A DNA stretch of 61,657 bases. It comes from Acidimicrobiales bacterium. Lineage in GTDB: Bacteria > Actinomycetota > Acidimicrobiia > Acidimicrobiales > UBA8190. Below, in pieces: positions 25,208 through 34,292 of the stretch. A model generated the notes under the pieces. The model saw nothing but the letters and a program-made list of their open reading frames with translations, made no database searches and was not told the DNA's origin. Numbering within the stretch: position 1 is the stretch's first letter; each line of letters begins with the position of its first letter. The stretch is from positions 1-61,657 of the forward strand of contig JASHUM010000063.1 in the NCBI GenBank assembly GCA_030040015.1, read 5' to 3'. The translations under genes were made by a program, and so were the position numbers.

Positions 25208-27982
25208 TCAGGCGCCGCGGCGAGCTCCCGCTCGCCGGGAGAGACGTCTGTACAGGTCGAGCGTCTCGGGATGCACGGCGTCCCACGGCTCCACGTCATC
25301 GGCAACGAGGCGCACAAGCTCATCCATCGCTCTCTCCACGCCAGCAGGATTACCCGCCGCGTCCGCGGCTCGCAACAGGACCCGGTAGAGCCTTTCGTCG
25401 TACGCGCTCACGCGTAGACCTTGGCGCGCCACCAACTCTGCGGAGGCCGGATCTCGATCGAGGAGCCACTCAGCTTGGCGGCACGCGACGTCGACGACCA
25501 ATCCTTCGATGGACGCCACGAAACCTTCCAAGAGACTCCAGTCGGACCGCAAGCCGTGAAACGGCCGACCCCTGACAAGACTGAGCGCATCGGCCCGTGA
25601 GTCGGGTGTGTCGTGTGCGGCGAAGACCTGGAACCGAGTCCAGTCGGTTGTGACGGACTTTCCCAGAGTCAATCGTCCTTGGGAACGCGGCAGGTGATCT
25701 TCGCCGGTCACGGACGTGCCGAGTGCCCGCCGTGCTGCGGAAGCGGTGGAGTGCAGACTGGCGGGTGCCATGAGGCGATCGGGCCACAAGGCAGCCGACC
25801 ATTCATCGGTGGTGGCGCCCGCCGGATGGAGGGCGAGGTAGACGACCAATTCCATCGACCATGCCCGAAGAAAGGGCTTAGCGTTCCCAGAAATCTCTAC
25901 GGGACCGAGAATGCGCACCTCTATCTCATGGTCCGATGGTACGCCCTGAAAACCTGCCTCTGAGATCGACGATGCAGGCGGAGCAGTTCTCTGCACAGGC
26001 TCGGTAACGAAGGAATGCACGGGTGGTGGCGGTGGACCCGCGGTGACCCGGGGAGCGGGGGGTGGTGGTGGAGAAGGAGGCGCGCTGACGGGTGACGGAA
26101 CAGTCATCACCGGCAAGGGGACGTCCTCGTCCCCACCAGTGGCCAGGCTGATGAGCTCATCGACATCGGCCAGAAGCCCGGGCACCACTCGCTGAGGCGC
26201 GAGCGCGGTCATCTTCGGCCACAGCGGCGTCGGGCCCGTGAGTCGGACTGGGCCTCCATCGGCGGTAGTCGCCCACCGTGATCCGGGACATTCGTCCCCC
26301 ACCAAGACCGTGACCCCATGACGGCCGTCCCCAGCCATCTCCACCAGTCGCTGGCACGCCGCCGGCTCGGCTCTGGCGGCTGCCGGCAGGCACACCACCA
26401 CGAGCGCCTCCCAGGACCGCTCGGTCGTCGACAGGTCTCGGGCTGGCCATTCGCTCGTCGGTTCGAAGGCGATGAGATCCGGTGCCGTTCCACGTCTGCG
26501 CACCTCGGCCACGGCTGCGGCGACCGAGGACACAGGACGGACTCGTTCCAACCCCCTGAGCTCGCCGGGATGGCCGACCACGATCACATCGACGGATTCG
26601 GCCCACGAAAGCGTGGCTAGCTCTACGGCCATGGCCTGCAGGGTCATATCCGAATCCTCACCGCCGACACTGAGCGATCCAAGGGCTTCGAGGTTGACAA
26701 GAACCTGTCCGCGGGCGTCGTATCCCAACGTGACCAATGCTGGGCACGGGGTCTGCTTCCCGGCGAGTGCTCTTGCCCAATCACGATCGTCCGCGGCCTG
26801 CCACCCATTGGGCAAGATCCACACGGCCGGATCCGACGAGATCTCGAAGGGCGGAAGTGGAAGACCGGGCCGGTCGGCGGGATCGAACACGAACTCGAGA
26901 TGTTCACCCCCACATCGGACTGCTAGGACAGAGGGCCGGCGCCCTTGTTGCCCTCCCACGACCCCCAGCAGTCTGGTCCCCAGATCAAGGGCAGATGCCG
27001 TGTCGATGTCATTGGCGACGCGCAGGCCTCGCTCCGTTTCGAGCTCGTCACCTTTGGGCAACCTGATCACCTTGCCCTCTCCGCGGCGGCGCTGCTGTGC
27101 GCGGCGCATCCTGTCGAGCATCATCACCACCCCCGCACCAAGAATGCCGATACCGATCGGGACGACGGGCACTCCAGCCTCGTTCCCGCTACGGACCACC
27201 GCCGAGCGCTGAGGTGCAGGCTCACTCGACGCGGCGCGTTCCGAGGTCAGCTGGGGCGCTGCGGCAACAGTGGACTGCAGGGGCAGAACGAGTACCCATC
27301 CCGGCAGCAGCCAGTTGTCGTTCTCCAGAGCTTGACCGTCTGCCTGTGGCCGACCGAGGTTTTCGTCGGCGATCTCCTTCCATCGCAAGGGCGAGCCCAA
27401 CACACGTTCTGCAATGGACCACAAGGTGTCACCCGGTTGAACCGTATAAGTGACCTCTGTCACGGCCGGCTCCCATACGGGATGAGGCACGCGGCCAACC
27501 TTCGCATCATCAAGGGACCGAACGAGCTTGGCGCTCTCGGACCGAACCGCATGCTGGTGGGCTGCGACCGTCACCGGCTGGAGTCGAACAGACGGCATGC
27601 TCCTCGTCACCGGGAGAAGGGAGATCGACGCTCCCACCACAGCTGCCACCAGCGCCTGGGCATGCCCGCTTCCCGGCAACCGGACTACACGTCGGCCTCG
27701 AAAACGACCGACTATGTCGAGCAGCACACAGAGAGCGAAGTAGGTCCAAACCACCCACGCCAAGATGAGAATTGCACCTTGCAGTGCTGAGTCGCTCAGT
27801 GGATGGTTGAGTTGGTGCCACAGTGCGACGGGATGTTCGAGCAACCTCAGATCGGATTGAACGTCATTCCTGGTCGAGTCGAACAGAAGAGCGGCGGGCG
27901 CTCCGACGAGCAATGCGAGCAACCCCATCAACGACCCGATTCTCTTCGTAATCGCCCATGGAGCTCGGCGAGGAACGGTCAT
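25208..27982 (-). CDS. Membrane-anchored LysM / BTAD regulator at the end of the tad operon
   Basis: A 924-residue multidomain protein. Two or three hydrophobic segments lie in residues 15-125. A LysM domain follows at about 180-232 (YTVQPGDTLWSIAERVLG), then another membrane segment near 270-290 (GIGILGAGVVMML). A large middle region of unknown fold is followed by a proline-rich linker (about 640-690). The C-terminal 220 residues resemble the OmpR-like winged helix plus BTAD repeats of SARP-type activators. The LysM part should sit outside and touch peptidoglycan, with the BTAD part in the cytoplasm. The ATG overlaps the TadG-like stop. It may link pilus assembly or cell-wall state to transcription; this is inference from domains. 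Confidence 0.8.
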   Translation of the reverse strand: MTVPRRAPWAITKRIGSLMGLLALLVGAPAALLFDSTRNDVQSDLRLLEHPVALWHQLNHPLSDSALQGAILILAWVVWTYFALCVLLDIVGRFRGRRVVRLPGSGHAQALVAAVVGASISLLPVTRSMPSVRLQPVTVAAHQHAVRSESAKLVRSLDDAKVGRVPHPVWEPAVTEVTYTVQPGDTLWSIAERVLGSPLRWKEIADENLGRPQADGQALENDNWLLPGWVLVLPLQSTVAAAPQLTSERAASSEPAPQRSAVVRSGNEAGVPVVPIGIGILGAGVVMMLDRMRRAQQRRRGEGKVIRLPKGDELETERGLRVANDIDTASALDLGTRLLGVVGGQQGRRPSVLAVRCGGEHLEFVFDPADRPGLPLPPFEISSDPAVWILPNGWQAADDRDWARALAGKQTPCPALVTLGYDARGQVLVNLEALGSLSVGGEDSDMTLQAMAVELATLSWAESVDVIVVGHPGELRGLERVRPVSSVAAAVAEVRRRGTAPDLIAFEPTSEWPARDLSTTERSWEALVVVCLPAAARAEPAACQRLVEMAGDGRHGVTVLVGDECPGSRWATTADGGPVRLTGPTPLWPKMTALAPQRVVPGLLADVDELISLATGGDEDVPLPVMTVPSPVSAPPSPPPPPAPRVTAGPPPPPVHSFVTEPVQRTAPPASSISEAGFQGVPSDHEIEVRILGPVEISGNAKPFLRAWSMELVVYLALHPAGATTDEWSAALWPDRLMAPASLHSTASAARRALGTSVTGEDHLPRSQGRLTLGKSVTTDWTRFQVFAAHDTPDSRADALSLVRGRPFHGLRSDWSLLEGFVASIEGLVVDVACRQAEWLLDRDPASAELVARQGLRVSAYDERLYRVLLRAADAAGNPAGVERAMDELVRLVADDVEPWDAVHPETLDLYRRLSRRAGARRGA

Positions 27983-28386
27983 GCGTCCTCCCTTGTCACT
28001 CCGTGGACATCAGTGGCGACAGCGGTGCCCGAAACGGCGATCGACTGCACACCGACAATTTCGAGAATGGTCGTCGTGCATACCGAATGAACCGCAACCG
28101 TCACCGAGTCTCCGCTTACTGACACGGTCCCGGTCACTCCGGACGACAGGAGATCCGCGTCGACTGCGTTGGTGGCGGCGACGGGATCGATGATGAACGA
28201 GCCCTGTCTCAGAGCGTCAACCGAGAGCTGGTCAGCTCCGATCCGGGCCGCTTGTTCAGCGATGTCCATCGCTTGACGTCTGGCGGCGAGTGCTCGACCG
28301 CCGTCCACGACCAAGCCGACCAGGACGAAGAGAGCGACGCCCAGGAACGCCAGGAACGCGGTCATGGACCCTCGCTCGCCCTTCAT
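27979..28386 (-). CDS. TadG-like pilus-associated protein
   Basis: A 135-residue protein with ERGSMTAFLAFLGVALFVLVGLVVDGGRALAAR spanning its single N-terminal membrane helix, the usual form of short TadG/TadE-like proteins in actinobacterial tad loci. The glutamate five residues after the putative cleavage glycine is replaced, so it may not be processed by the prepilin peptidase. A small beta-rich exported part follows. It is coupled to both neighbours by ATGA overlaps. Confidence 0.8.
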   Translation of the reverse strand: MKGERGSMTAFLAFLGVALFVLVGLVVDGGRALAARRQAMDIAEQAARIGADQLSVDALRQGSFIIDPVAATNAVDADLLSSGVTGTVSVSGDSVTVAVHSVCTTTILEIVGVQSIAVSGTAVATDVHGVTREDA

Positions 28387-28799
28387 GGCATGGCCCGATA
28401 CGGGTCGACAGGAGCCCTCTCGGTTGAGCTGACCGAGATCGAGCCGGGCAGACCGGGGACAAGGAGGTCAGAAAGCTCCACTTGGCATTCGACGGTCACG
28501 GATACCGAGCCACCGGGTACGAAGGCGGATGTATCGGTCGACACCAACGGATCAGCGCAAACATGCGATTGACCGGTCACTGCCGGCGCCACTGTGTCGG
28601 AAGCAGCAGCTCCCGCTTGTCCCGCCGCGGGCACTACTGATGCCGCCTCGGCGCCTGCCGTAGCAGCGTCGGAAAGCTCCTGCCGAGCTTGCTCGAGCCG
28701 GCCGAGACCGACGGCCAGAAGGGCAAAAAGGACGATGACCGGTGCCAGCACGACGAGTTCCACGGTCATGCTGCCGATGCTCCCCTTAGCGCGGTTCAC
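28383..28799 (-). CDS. TadE-like minor pseudopilin
   Basis: A 138-residue protein with the prepilin-like motif GSMTVELVVLAPVIVLF: a glycine, then glutamate at +5 and a hydrophobic helix, as in TadE/TadF pseudopilins processed by the Tad prepilin peptidase. Two cysteines follow in the exported part (HVCADP and VECQVEL) and could form a disulfide. The GTG at 28799 lies 11 bp after the previous stop; an internal ATG at the motif is less likely. Confidence 0.8.
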   Translation of the reverse strand: MNRAKGSIGSMTVELVVLAPVIVLFALLAVGLGRLEQARQELSDAATAGAEAASVVPAAGQAGAAASDTVAPAVTGQSHVCADPLVSTDTSAFVPGGSVSVTVECQVELSDLLVPGLPGSISVSSTERAPVDPYRAMP

Positions 28800-28810
28800 A
28801 GGCCAAAAGC

Positions 28811-29215
28811 TCACTCGTCGCTCCGGAATTCCTGGACAGTCCCCCGGCGAGTAGCCGTCACCCCAAGGTGCAACCACGGCACGATGGATGCTGCCGTCGC
28901 ACTGACCTCGACCTGCACCTGGTCCCCCGGAAGGGACAACACGGATACCTCTGGAGCCATAATCGAGCGGTCCGTAGCCATGAAGGCACGGGCGCTGTCG
29001 ATCCCTTGTTCTGGCGTGCCGCCGAGGTCCACCGCTACTTGGACCCCTTGGGCGGCAGCGGACTCCACGACCTGGGCGGCGTGCGCCCAAAGGCACGCCT
29101 GAACCACGAACAGGATGAGCACGAGCGCGACCGGAATGAGGAGAACGGCTTCGACAACCGTGCTGCCCCGCTCGTCCCCCCTGATGTGACCCGTGGTCCT
29201 AGCAGTCGGGCTCAG
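28811..29215 (-). CDS. TadE-like pseudopilin with possible CTG start
   Basis: A 134-residue TadE-like protein. ERGSTVVEAVLLIPVALVL shows the cleavage glycine, glutamate at +5 and the hydrophobic helix. The frame has no ATG, GTG or TTG between the upstream flp stop and the membrane helix. The best candidate is a CTG at 29215-29213 that overlaps the flp TGA (CTGA), mirroring the ATGA overlaps of this operon. An ATC codon further in is another possibility. The protein itself is well supported by motif and position; the start is not. Confidence 0.72.
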   Translation of the reverse strand: MSPTARTTGHIRGDERGSTVVEAVLLIPVALVLILFVVQACLWAHAAQVVESAAAQGVQVAVDLGGTPEQGIDSARAFMATDRSIMAPEVSVLSLPGDQVQVEVSATAASIVPWLHLGVTATRRGTVQEFRSDE

Positions 29216-29400
29216 TTCATGGGAATCGAGTTCGCCGTCGAAGTGACCTTCGACACGATGATTGCGCCAACGGCGATCGCCAAAGCTGCGAAAATCGCCG
29301 TGAGGATCACCTTTTCTACGACGCTGCCCGTCTCGTCTCGCTGGTTCAGGACGGCAACGAGTGACCGGAGCACCACGAACAACGCTTGAATCTGTAGCAT
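29212..29400 (-). CDS. flp: Flp-family pilin
   Basis: A 62-residue Flp pilin precursor, the structural subunit of the pilus. A basic leader of about 25 residues ends in ETG, followed by SVVEKVILTAIFAALAIAVG. The glutamate falls at +4 after the glycine instead of the usual +5, and lysine replaces the common tyrosine. The ATG at 29400 has GGGAAG seven nt upstream. A 49-bp gap after tadC may hold its own expression signals, since pilin is needed in excess. Confidence 0.88.
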   Translation of the reverse strand: MLQIQALFVVLRSLVAVLNQRDETGSVVEKVILTAIFAALAIAVGAIIVSKVTSTANSIPMN

Positions 29401-29449
29401 GAAATTTCTTCCCTTCTTGTATTGGTCCTCGATCTGTCATGCGTTCGTC

Positions 29450-30379
29450 TCAGAAGCCGCTCAGTATTCGTGCAACAGCTGGATACCCCACGAACAGGAG
29501 GAAACCGAGGAGCAGGAACATGCCGGGCAGGAACAGCCTCTCGGTGATGGTGTTAGCTTCAGCCTCGGCGTCAGCAAGCTGATGACGACGTATCGAAGAT
29601 GCTTTTGCCGAGAGCGTTGCGCGAACTCGGGCACCCTCGGTACCGGCCAGACCGATAGCAGCTGACAGCTCGCACAGCTCTTCGATGCGAAGTTCCCGGC
29701 CCAAGGTGGAAAGCGCCTGCCATGGAGTCTCACCCGTGTCTCGAGCGCGGAGGAGTCCCTGCCGCAGCCGCGCAGCCACGGGATCGTCAGCAATCGAGGC
29801 GGAAGCGTAGAGGGCACCCTCGACGCCCATTCCCCCGGCGAGACAGAGAACCACCAGGTCGAGGAGCATCGCCACGACGGCCCGGGCGGCACGCCGGGCC
29901 ATCAGGGCCTCGCTACGCAACGAAACGATAGGCGCCACGGCGGCCACGACCACTATCGCAGCCGCGACCCACAGGGGCAGGACGACCGGTACGTGGATAC
30001 CCATTGGCTCCGTGACGGCCACGACCGCGAGCGGTACCACCAAAGCAGCAAGGGCTCCAAGGATGATCTGGCCCATCACTTCCTCGAGCGACCGATCGGT
30101 CGTCGTCAGCCATCCTCGAATTTCGTCGGGCAGTAACCCCCGCCTCTCGATGACCTCGACGACCTGTCGACTCACGACATTGTCCGGTCGCGGAATCCGC
30201 CACCGCGACCCGTCCGAAGACGTCTCTGATCCAAGACCGGACATGGGACTTATCGCCGCGGCAGGACGGTGCACAGCCTCCAACACCGTCTGCGGTGAGA
30301 CCACCCGGCGACGCAAACCCGCCATGATCCCCGTAAGGGCCAGCGCCGTGCCAAGAGCAGCGAGCACGACGACGGTCAT
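29450..30379 (-). CDS. tadC: TadC-like inner-membrane pilus assembly protein
   Basis: A 309-residue type II secretion system F-domain protein. One N-terminal hydrophobic segment, a pair of helices in the middle (ILGALAALVVPLAVVAV and the following one) and a C-terminal helix (FLPGMFLLLGFLLFVGYPA) frame the cytoplasmic F domain containing GMGVEGALYASA. With TadB it forms the membrane platform for pilus assembly. The ATG at 30379 overlaps the TadB stop (ATGA). Confidence 0.87.
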   Translation of the reverse strand: MTVVVLAALGTALALTGIMAGLRRRVVSPQTVLEAVHRPAAAISPMSGLGSETSSDGSRWRIPRPDNVVSRQVVEVIERRGLLPDEIRGWLTTTDRSLEEVMGQIILGALAALVVPLAVVAVTEPMGIHVPVVLPLWVAAAIVVVAAVAPIVSLRSEALMARRAARAVVAMLLDLVVLCLAGGMGVEGALYASASIADDPVAARLRQGLLRARDTGETPWQALSTLGRELRIEELCELSAAIGLAGTEGARVRATLSAKASSIRRHQLADAEAEANTITERLFLPGMFLLLGFLLFVGYPAVARILSGF

Positions 30380-31299
30380 CTGCTCTCCCCCAGCAGGCGC
30401 CGCGGCGGCTTCGGTCGTACCAACCGGGTCATGAGCCAGAGTCCGACCGCATAACACGAACCAACCAAGAGGAGGACGAGTTGACCGGTGCCCGTCCCGA
30501 AAGGTGCCAGGTACGTGCGGGCCACGACGAAGAGGACGACAGCGAAACCGAGAGAGAACAGCGCCACCGTCCGCACTGAGCTACGGGCCGCGGCTCGGCC
30601 TGCTTCGACCCGCAACCTCATGGCAACCTCGTCGCGACACGTATCGGCCAGGGAGCCGAGAAGATCGGTGAGGCGCTGCGACTGCGCTGAGGACGCGAGC
30701 AACAACGCGCACACCACGAGATCGGCACTGGGGTCATCCAAGTCGATGGCCAAAGCCCGGAGTGCGTCCTCCATCGAAACACCACTGGCCAACCGCGCCG
30801 ACAACGTCTGTACCGGTGTGCGGATGGCTCTTGGTGCGAGTTCGGCCGTTGCGGTGATCGCCTGGCCCAGTCCAGCCGCGGCGGCCAACGTATCCCGCAG
30901 CAGTTCAGTCCACGTGGCGATCGCTTCGAGGAGCTCGGTACGTCGACCGGCGGCCGTCATCCGAAAGAGCGTGGGAACCCATGCCCCTGCTGCGGCTGCA
31001 CCGAGGGCGGCGACAGGCCACCGGGTCGTCACCGCTACGACGATGCCAGCTACGAGAGCAACGACCATGGCCAGTCGGTGCCGCCGAGATAGCTCGTCGA
31101 CCAAAGAGCCGTCATGGAGCGCTTCGCCGTCCTCGATTCCCACAGAGGCGGTCCGGGATCGGGAAAGTCCGACCGTCAGTCCGGCCTCGTCTCTCGCCGC
31201 TTGGCCATCTTGTCGGCGCCAGACAGAGAGCACGATCCCGGCGCTGCCTACCATCGCGCCCGCCGCCCCGAGAACGAGAACCATCGACTCGTTCACCAC
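30376..31299 (-). CDS. tadB: TadB-like inner-membrane pilus assembly protein
   Basis: A 307-residue F-domain membrane protein, partner of TadC. Hydrophobic segments are at the N-terminus, at about residues 75-115 (two), and at the C-terminus (two). The cytoplasmic domain includes WTELLRDTLAAAAGLGQAI and GVSMEDALRALA, typical of TadB. GTG starts at 31299 or 31296 overlap the end of tadA by a few bases. Confidence 0.88.
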   Translation of the reverse strand: MVNESMVLVLGAAGAMVGSAGIVLSVWRRQDGQAARDEAGLTVGLSRSRTASVGIEDGEALHDGSLVDELSRRHRLAMVVALVAGIVVAVTTRWPVAALGAAAAGAWVPTLFRMTAAGRRTELLEAIATWTELLRDTLAAAAGLGQAITATAELAPRAIRTPVQTLSARLASGVSMEDALRALAIDLDDPSADLVVCALLLASSAQSQRLTDLLGSLADTCRDEVAMRLRVEAGRAAARSSVRTVALFSLGFAVVLFVVARTYLAPFGTGTGQLVLLLVGSCYAVGLWLMTRLVRPKPPRRLLGESR

Positions 31300-32687
31300 C
31301 TGCCCCCAGGGGACTCGAGCGCCAGCAACTCGGACGATGCCGGGCTGGCGCCGAAGCCGTTGTGTTCAAGTTGCCGAAGCGTCGAAGAGCGCAACGGTGC
31401 CCCGATGACGGCCCGGCCGTCTGGCCCGGGGACGAACACCTCGTTGGAGACCACTTGGAGCCCGTCGGCGTCGACGACCTCCCTGATGGACGAGACGAAG
31501 CGACGGCGAGGGACAGCCTCGAAGCGTGAACCGACTTGTGCCCGCGGCGCACGGGTCCTCGTGGAGGGCACTCCGGGACGTCCCGGCTCGCCCACTTCGA
31601 GGTAGACGACGAAGTGCACGGCACCGGCGATCAGAAGATTGGTCGCCTCAAGAGGCAACCGCTCGGGGGCCTGGACGGCATATGACGCCAGACGTCGGAA
31701 GACGCCGAGCGAGGAGTCAGCGTGGATCGTGCACATAGACCCCGATCGTCCCTGGCTCATTGCATTGAGCATGGGCAGGACTTCATCGCCGAGGACTTCA
31801 CCGACGATCACACGGTCAGCGTTCATTCGTAGGGCACGACGCACGAGTCGAGCCATGGATACCTCGCCCTCACCCTCGGCATTCGCCCCTCGGGCTTCAA
31901 GGGCGACCAGGTCTGGATGACGGTCGGGCATGGCGTCGAGCCCGAGTTCGAAGGCCTGCTCGATCGTGACCAACCGCTCGCGCGCCGGGATCTCTGCAGC
32001 AAGTGCTCGGACCAAGGTGGTCTTCCCTGAGTTCATGGCGCCGCCTACAACGATGTTCTTCCGGGCCCGAACCGCAGCAGCCAGGAACTCCGCCACGCTC
32101 TCATCCAACGTACCCAGGTCGACGAGATCGCCGAGGGTGAGATCGACGTATCGATGTCTTCTTATGGAGACAGCGGTTCGGGCAGTCACCCCCATCAGGG
32201 CGGAGAGGCGGCTCCCATCGGGAAGCCTCAAGTCCAGCTCGGGAACCGAATGGTCGAAACGTCGCTCGGACAGTCCGAACCGCGCCGCGGCGGAGCGGAG
32301 CATCTCCACCAGCTCGTCGTCCGAATCCGCCACTGGTGGACCGAGAACCTTGCTGCCGTCGGCGAATGTCACCCACACCCGATCACATCCGTTGAGGTCG
32401 ATGTTCTCGACGGAAGGATCGTCGATGAGTGCCTGGAGCCTGCCCAAGCCGAAGAGACAGTCGAGAACCTCCTGGATCAACCGATGTCCGTCCTCCTGGT
32501 CGAATGGCCGTCGACCACCAGCCACGAGCTCGGAATCCACCGCACCCAGACGAGTGATAGCCAGTTGACGAGCGAGCTCTCGTCGATCGTCGTGCGGCAA
32601 GTACGCCGACCCCGCTGTGGCCAGGTCGTCGGCAACCTCGGCTCGCAACCGTGCCACCAGAGCGCTTCTGTCGAGCTCAGCTGGCAT
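31293..32687 (-). CDS. tadA: TadA/CpaF-type pilus assembly ATPase
   Basis: A 464-residue secretion ATPase. The Walker A motif is GGAMNSGKTT (about residues 215-224), followed by TIEQAFELGLD (Asp-box region) and the Walker B/His-box segment DRVIVGEVLGDEVLPMLNAMSQGRSGSMCTIHA. It powers Flp pilus assembly at the membrane. The ATG at 32687 overlaps the end of the CpaE-like gene by 11 bp. Confidence 0.93.
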   Translation of the reverse strand: MPAELDRSALVARLRAEVADDLATAGSAYLPHDDRRELARQLAITRLGAVDSELVAGGRRPFDQEDGHRLIQEVLDCLFGLGRLQALIDDPSVENIDLNGCDRVWVTFADGSKVLGPPVADSDDELVEMLRSAAARFGLSERRFDHSVPELDLRLPDGSRLSALMGVTARTAVSIRRHRYVDLTLGDLVDLGTLDESVAEFLAAAVRARKNIVVGGAMNSGKTTLVRALAAEIPARERLVTIEQAFELGLDAMPDRHPDLVALEARGANAEGEGEVSMARLVRRALRMNADRVIVGEVLGDEVLPMLNAMSQGRSGSMCTIHADSSLGVFRRLASYAVQAPERLPLEATNLLIAGAVHFVVYLEVGEPGRPGVPSTRTRAPRAQVGSRFEAVPRRRFVSSIREVVDADGLQVVSNEVFVPGPDGRAVIGAPLRSSTLRQLEHNGFGASPASSELLALESPGGRW

Positions 32688-33495
32688 CTCTTTGCTCCGA
32701 GCTGGTCACCGCGTGTGCGAGCGCTGGCTCCAGGACCTCTCGGCAGATGTCGAGCTTCTGGACGAGCTCGGATGTCGCCGAGATCAGGGCCGACCGGGTC
32801 AGACTGCGCGACCGACCAGGCTGCCCACACAAGATGGCGGCTGCACGAGAGTCGAGTGGGACAGAGCCGAGCAATTCGACGCCGAGCGCTTCGGCCATCT
32901 CGTCCGGAGGGAATGGAGATACTCCCATCGTGACGAGCATCACGCCCTCCGTCCCGCCACGGGCTTCCTTTATCCGTTGGACTGCCCAGGCGCTGTGCAC
33001 CACCGACGACGCATCGGGCCGGGCCACGAGCACCACTCGTTGGCTTTCTGCGAGCAGCCGACGCTGGCCATGCGAGGGAGCAGATAGCCGTCCGCAGTCG
33101 AAAATGAGATCCAGGATCGGGTGCTCCCGGTCGACAAGCGAGACTGGCTCAGCGAGCGAGTATTCGGCTCTGGACAACTCTTCGTCCAAGATCGCCGCGC
33201 TGTCCCCTGTGGTCGTTCCGACCAGGACCTCCAATCCACCCGGGAGCTGTTGCGCGTGTCTGAGGACGAGATCTGCTGGGAATTCCGAGACCGACCCATC
33301 TCGGCGAAGGGCCAGGACCAGGCTCGCCACCCCGATTTCAGCACTCAGTCCGAAGCGCGCCGCCACATCGCCTCCGGACGGGTCACACTCGATCACGACG
33401 ACTCGGCGAGCCTCTGGCCACACCGCGCCCATCGCCAACGAAAGTGTCGTAGCTCCGGGAGAGCCCTTTGCTGCTACTACGGCCACACCTGTCAT
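32677..33495 (-). CDS. tadZ: CpaE/TadZ-like ParA-family ATPase
   Basis: A 272-residue P-loop protein of the MinD/ParA group. The deviant Walker A is AAKGSPGATTLSLA, which lacks the signature first lysine in the usual KGG context and ends ATT; VVVIECDPSGGD follows as the A' motif. TadZ/CpaE proteins localise the pilus machinery. There is no N-terminal receiver domain, unlike the longer CpaE forms. Its ATG overlaps the CpaB stop. Confidence 0.82.
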   Translation of the reverse strand: MTGVAVVAAKGSPGATTLSLAMGAVWPEARRVVVIECDPSGGDVAARFGLSAEIGVASLVLALRRDGSVSEFPADLVLRHAQQLPGGLEVLVGTTTGDSAAILDEELSRAEYSLAEPVSLVDREHPILDLIFDCGRLSAPSHGQRRLLAESQRVVLVARPDASSVVHSAWAVQRIKEARGGTEGVMLVTMGVSPFPPDEMAEALGVELLGSVPLDSRAAAILCGQPGRSRSLTRSALISATSELVQKLDICREVLEPALAHAVTSSEQRDAS

Positions 33496-34199
33496 GGCTG
33501 TCCGCTCACGGCAACCAGGGCGACCTCGCCGGCAGTAGCCGCGCTCGCTATCGCACCAGCAACGTCACGAGGCACGAGAATCGAGACTCCAACCGTGTCG
33601 CTCTCGCTCGAAACCGTAGGTGGCTCGACTGCGGTGACGAGAACCTGGGAGGCCAAAACCGTGGCCGACAGCACCGGGGTGGCCGAGTCGACATCGGAAG
33701 AAGAACCATCGACTCCGGGGACCCCCGTGAAGATCACGTCCACGCTGTCGCCGGGCGTAAGGCCGTCAGCCGGCAACTGGCCCGGTTTGAGTGCCACCCC
33801 GACAACGGCCTGCTCGGGCCCAATCTCTGGCGTGTCGGAAACGTCCGACATCGTCAGCAGAGACCCAGGCTCCAAGCCGACTGCTGCTCGATCACCCACC
33901 ACACGAGACGCGGCGCTCGCCGCAACGGGATCCAGCCCGCCCGAACTGGAGATGCGGATGATGGACAGGTCACCCGGCACCAGTTGCGCGCCCTGAGCAA
34001 CGGGCTTGGCAACCGCCAGTACAGCGATTTGATGGCTAGCTCGAAGGTAGGCGCTGACGAACAACGCGGTGCAAGTCGTGAGGAGCACGAGCGACACGGT
34101 CAGCAACCCGCCTCGGCGCCGGTGCCGGGGGGGCGACAACCGAAGTGGGACCGCTCCAGCTTCGCTCGTCCTCCTGGTTCTCGTCATCGTGGATGTCAC
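33492..34199 (-). CDS. cpaB: CpaB/RcpC-like SAF-domain pilus protein
   Basis: A 235-residue protein with a basic N-terminus, one membrane helix (GLLTVSLVLLTTCTALFVSAYL) and an SAF domain (VAVAKPVAQGAQLVPGDLS) followed by the conserved GVALKPGQLPADGLTPGDSVDVI. RcpC/CpaB proteins guide pilus assembly across the envelope. The ATG is at 34199; an internal ATG five codons later is possible. Confidence 0.85.
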   Translation of the reverse strand: MTSTMTRTRRTSEAGAVPLRLSPPRHRRRGGLLTVSLVLLTTCTALFVSAYLRASHQIAVLAVAKPVAQGAQLVPGDLSIIRISSSGGLDPVAASAASRVVGDRAAVGLEPGSLLTMSDVSDTPEIGPEQAVVGVALKPGQLPADGLTPGDSVDVIFTGVPGVDGSSSDVDSATPVLSATVLASQVLVTAVEPPTVSSESDTVGVSILVPRDVAGAIASAATAGEVALVAVSGQP

Positions 34200-34292
34200 G
34201 GTGTGCTCCTCGCTCTCCTCTGTCTGCTTGCACCGCTGGCTCTGTTCTCACCCGCCCCTGTTTTCCGGCGGACTCCGGCGTCCGCCCCTGCC

